A stretch of 7,892 nucleotides of DNA, from positions 1 through 7,892 of the forward strand of contig CAYPDM010000065.1 of assembly GCA_964409485.1 (NCBI GenBank). The letters are read 5' to 3'. Made by a program: the position numbers and the translations under genes. Each line of letters opens with the position of its first letter. Position 1 is the stretch's first letter. Below the pieces are notes generated by a model, which saw nothing but the letters and a program-made list of their open reading frames with translations, ran no database searches and was not told where the DNA came from. Origin of the DNA: JAFGPF01 sp964409485. GTDB taxonomy: Bacteria; Chloroflexota; Dehalococcoidia; Dehalococcoidales; RBG-16-60-22. Below are positions 6,071-7,892 of the stretch, one piece after another.

Positions 6071-6817
6071 TCAGAACTTAAAAGGTATCCCGAATTCTTC
6101 GAACAGCTTCATATCGTGTTCCTCGCCCTCGTCCGTGTACGATATTGGGACCCACGGTATCTCCTCTAGGTTGCGGATAACCAGCGGGAGCCAGTCGAAG
6201 GGTATTGACACAACCTGCCGGCCTTCTGGGAAGGCCTTCTGCATTTTCATGCCGAAGCCGATGCCGGTGGTTATGTAGTTGATTTCCCCGGCTATATACG
6301 GGTACGCGTAGAGCCAGGCGCAGCCCAGCACGTTGGTCATCTTGCTCGTCAGTACTTTGCCGGTGGTATAGCTGATTGCCCTCGTGATGATTTCCGTCTG
6401 GCTGACATCGTCGGTGAGGATAATGAGAACGTCCGGGTTAAACGATAGCGTCTCCAGCGGCGAGAAGGCGATGCAGTTGACGGTTTCCTTGGCGAACCTG
6501 GGGAGGATATCGTAAACTCTGCGGTTGGCATAAGGCTCTTTAAAAGCCTGTAAAGCCACCCCGAAATTCCCCGATTCAACCTCCGGGGGGAGGTCGTGTC
6601 CCAGCGTGTAAGTGCCCGGCGGGCAGGCGTGGTTTTTAATATCGACGTAGAAAGGGGCGCCTCTTTCCTGGGCTTCTCCGACCATGGCGCAGAAAGCCAG
6701 GTTTTTATCCAGCCTCTCGATGCCTTCCGGTTTCTCCAGCAGGAACTTGACGCCTACGGGCGGTTTCTCGAAGTTGAATTTATTGAAGATAGAAAGGTCT
6801 AATGAAAGCGGATTCAT
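6071..6817 (-). CDS. DUF169 family protein
   Basis: The gene encodes 248 residues with the features of DUF169 (ArCR-type) proteins. PPVGVKFL (19-26) lies near the N-terminus, followed by a CAMVGEA segment (43-49), a cysteine block NHACPPGTYTLGHDLPP (62-78, where the family usually has CxGG and LG), and a C-terminal half with TNVLGCAW (161-168) and an INYITTGIGFGMKM segment. Cysteines C43, C65, C115 and C166 are visible. C43 and C65 lie in the best-conserved blocks and might bind a metal or cofactor, which is inference. There is no signal peptide or membrane segment, so it is probably cytosolic. No biochemical function is established for the family as far as I know. The ATG at 6817 has a strong Shine-Dalgarno sequence (AAGGAGGGAG). 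It lies 79 bases after the 61-residue gene and is probably in the same transcription unit as the CoA ligase, since I see no terminator or convincing promoter in that gap. Confidence 0.85.
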   Translation of the reverse strand: MNPLSLDLSIFNKFNFEKPPVGVKFLLEKPEGIERLDKNLAFCAMVGEAQERGAPFYVDIKNHACPPGTYTLGHDLPPEVESGNFGVALQAFKEPYANRRVYDILPRFAKETVNCIAFSPLETLSFNPDVLIILTDDVSQTEIITRAISYTTGKVLTSKMTNVLGCAWLYAYPYIAGEINYITTGIGFGMKMQKAFPEGRQVVSIPFDWLPLVIRNLEEIPWVPISYTDEGEEHDMKLFEEFGIPFKF

Positions 6818-6896
6818 CTCTCCCTCCTTCGCTGTGGTGAAAGAATTTTTTTAATTGGGGCGCGGTGGCGTTTAACCCTTGAGCATGACCTCTGTA

Positions 6897-7082
6897 TTAT
6901 TCGTCCAGTATTTCCGCCGCGTCGCTGATGTCTATTTCCAGCATCTTCACGTTCGCCAGGATGCGGTCGGCGTTGCTTTCCACGGCCGGTATCCCGCCGG
7001 AGATTTTCTTAAGCTCCTCGGCGTTCTTCCGGAGGGCTTTGATTTTTTCCACCATTCCCTTGATATCGTAGTTTTCTGCCAT
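6897..7082 (-). CDS. Small 61-residue helical protein of unknown function
   Basis: This short gene is supported by a strong Shine-Dalgarno sequence (TAGGAG) that overlaps the TAG stop of the CoA ligase gene, with a 10-base gap between them, so it is very likely translated and coupled to the ligase. The protein is charged and lacks cysteine, a signal peptide and a membrane segment. Residues about 8-28 (KGMVEKIKALRKNAEELKKI) form an amphipathic, coiled-coil-like helix. A GGIP turn (29-32) then leads to a second helix (about 33-60) ending in an acidic tail. A helical hairpin that binds another protein is a reasonable guess. I do not recognise the family. Its position suggests a partner or accessory role for the adjacent ligase or the DUF169 protein. 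Confidence 0.75.
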   Translation of the reverse strand: MAENYDIKGMVEKIKALRKNAEELKKISGGIPAVESNADRILANVKMLEIDISDAAEILDE

Positions 7083-7092
7083 TGTATTACTC

Positions 7093-7892
7093 CTAATGCT
7101 GCTTGGGCCGCTGGTCCTGGAAACGGCGGCTCTTGGACTGGGACCTCGGCAGGCTCTCGTATTCGTGAAATTCTATGTTATAGCCCAGGTTGGTCTTCAC
7201 ACGCAACTGGTCGACCAGCACCGTCCTGATGGCGGCCTCGTCGTTCTTGTATTCCGGTAGTATCTCTACTTTAAGCGTAATATTATCGATGTCGCCTTTT
7301 TTTGTAACGACCACCAGGTATTCGTTGCTTAGTTGCGGAATGTCCCTGACCACCTCTTCGATAGCCGTCGGCGAAAGCAGCACGCCCTTGACCTTGGTGA
7401 TGTCATCGGCGCGGCCCATGATGCCGCCGTCCAGCAGACGGAAGGTACGACCGCAGTCGCACTGCCGGGAGTTCCACTGTATCAGGTCCTTCACGTCGAA
7501 CCTGATGCACGGCTGGGCCATGCGATTGAAGGTCGTCACCACCATCTTGCCTCTCCTGCCCGGCTCATCGATAGGTTCGCCCGTATCGGCGTCCTCTATC
7601 TCCACCAGGTAGAACGCCTCGTTGACGTGCAGGCCGGATTGGTACCGGCATTCCCAGCCCCAGTGGCCGATTTCCGTGCTGCCTACCTGGTCGTACACCT
7701 TGGCTCCCCAGGCGTCCTCCATCCTCTTGCGTGTAGCCGGTATGCTGCCCCCGGGTTCACCCGCCACCGTGATTTTCCTGATGAACAGGTCTTTGGGCGG
7801 GTTTATGCCCATTTTCCTGGCCGTCTCCGCCATGCCCAGCACGTAGGTCGGCGTGGCCCCCATGGCCGTGGCCTTGAGCTCCTGCATTTTCA
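7093..7892 (-). CDS. PaaK-type CoA ligase (phenylacetate-CoA ligase family), C-terminal part
   Basis: About 265 residues are visible. The frame is open at the right edge, so the N-terminal portion, perhaps 40% of a usual 430-450-residue protein, is outside the window. ATG 7887 is therefore an internal methionine, not the start. Numbering from that methionine, the adenylate-forming motifs are: GEPGGS (44-49), YDQVGSTE (65-72, the aromatic-x-x-x-x-TE motif), a GLHVNE block (85-90), IRFDVKDL (128-135, keeping the R and D that bind ATP ribose), CDCGRT (143-148, the CxCGRT of PaaK proteins), GRADDITKVKG (158-168, the hinge to the C-terminal domain) and LPRSQSKSRR (246-255) with the likely catalytic lysine K252. 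Such enzymes activate an aromatic or other carboxylic acid with ATP and then CoA in the cytosol. The substrate may be phenylacetate or something else, as the family is broad. It is the first visible gene of a unit with the 61-residue and DUF169 genes. Confidence 0.9.
   Translation of the reverse strand, partial: KMQELKATAMGATPTYVLGMAETARKMGINPPKDLFIRKITVAGEPGGSIPATRKRMEDAWGAKVYDQVGSTEIGHWGWECRYQSGLHVNEAFYLVEIEDADTGEPIDEPGRRGKMVVTTFNRMAQPCIRFDVKDLIQWNSRQCDCGRTFRLLDGGIMGRADDITKVKGVLLSPTAIEEVVRDIPQLSNEYLVVVTKKGDIDNITLKVEILPEYKNDEAAIRTVLVDQLRVKTNLGYNIEFHEYESLPRSQSKSRRFQDQRPKQH

Overview
The window is a gene-dense stretch of bacterial chromosome of moderate GC content. It holds nine protein-coding genes, two of them cut by the window edges, arranged in four transcription units. 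I see no tRNA, rRNA, CRISPR array, insertion sequence or phage gene, and no gap between genes is longer than about 150 bases. The gene mix is an ArsA-like ATPase, a CrtI-like flavoprotein, a PaaK-type CoA ligase, a DUF169 protein, a MATE transporter and an archaeal-flavoured TatD hydrolase. It suggests an anaerobic environmental bacterium, and Chloroflexota (Dehalococcoidia) is my best guess. That placement rests on gene content alone and is weak.

Region 1 (about 1-2927, minus strand) reads right to left. An extended -10 promoter is followed by a 499-residue FAD-dependent oxidoreductase of the phytoene desaturase/retinol saturase superfamily, a single-domain ArsA/Get3-family ATPase, and a small cupin protein that runs off the left edge. 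The gaps are about 50 and 28 bases, so the three look like one operon. No arsenic genes and no carotenoid synthesis genes accompany them. This trio is the best candidate for an undescribed system.

Region 2 (about 2972-4533, plus strand) diverges from region 1. It encodes a two-helix membrane protein of unknown function and, 9 bases later, a TatD-family metal-dependent hydrolase with all its metal ligands. The shared intergenic region carries two back-to-back extended -10 promoters and an 11-base palindrome.

Region 3 (4542-about 5970, minus strand) is a single MATE-family multidrug/cation antiporter. It converges on tatD with only 8 bases between the stop codons. A reasonable promoter and an inverted repeat lie upstream of it.

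Region 4 (6071-7892, minus strand) contains the C-terminal part of a PaaK-type acyl/aryl-CoA ligase, a 61-residue helical protein coupled to it, and a DUF169 protein. Adenylate-forming activation of a carboxylic acid is the likely theme, but the substrate cannot be read from this sequence.
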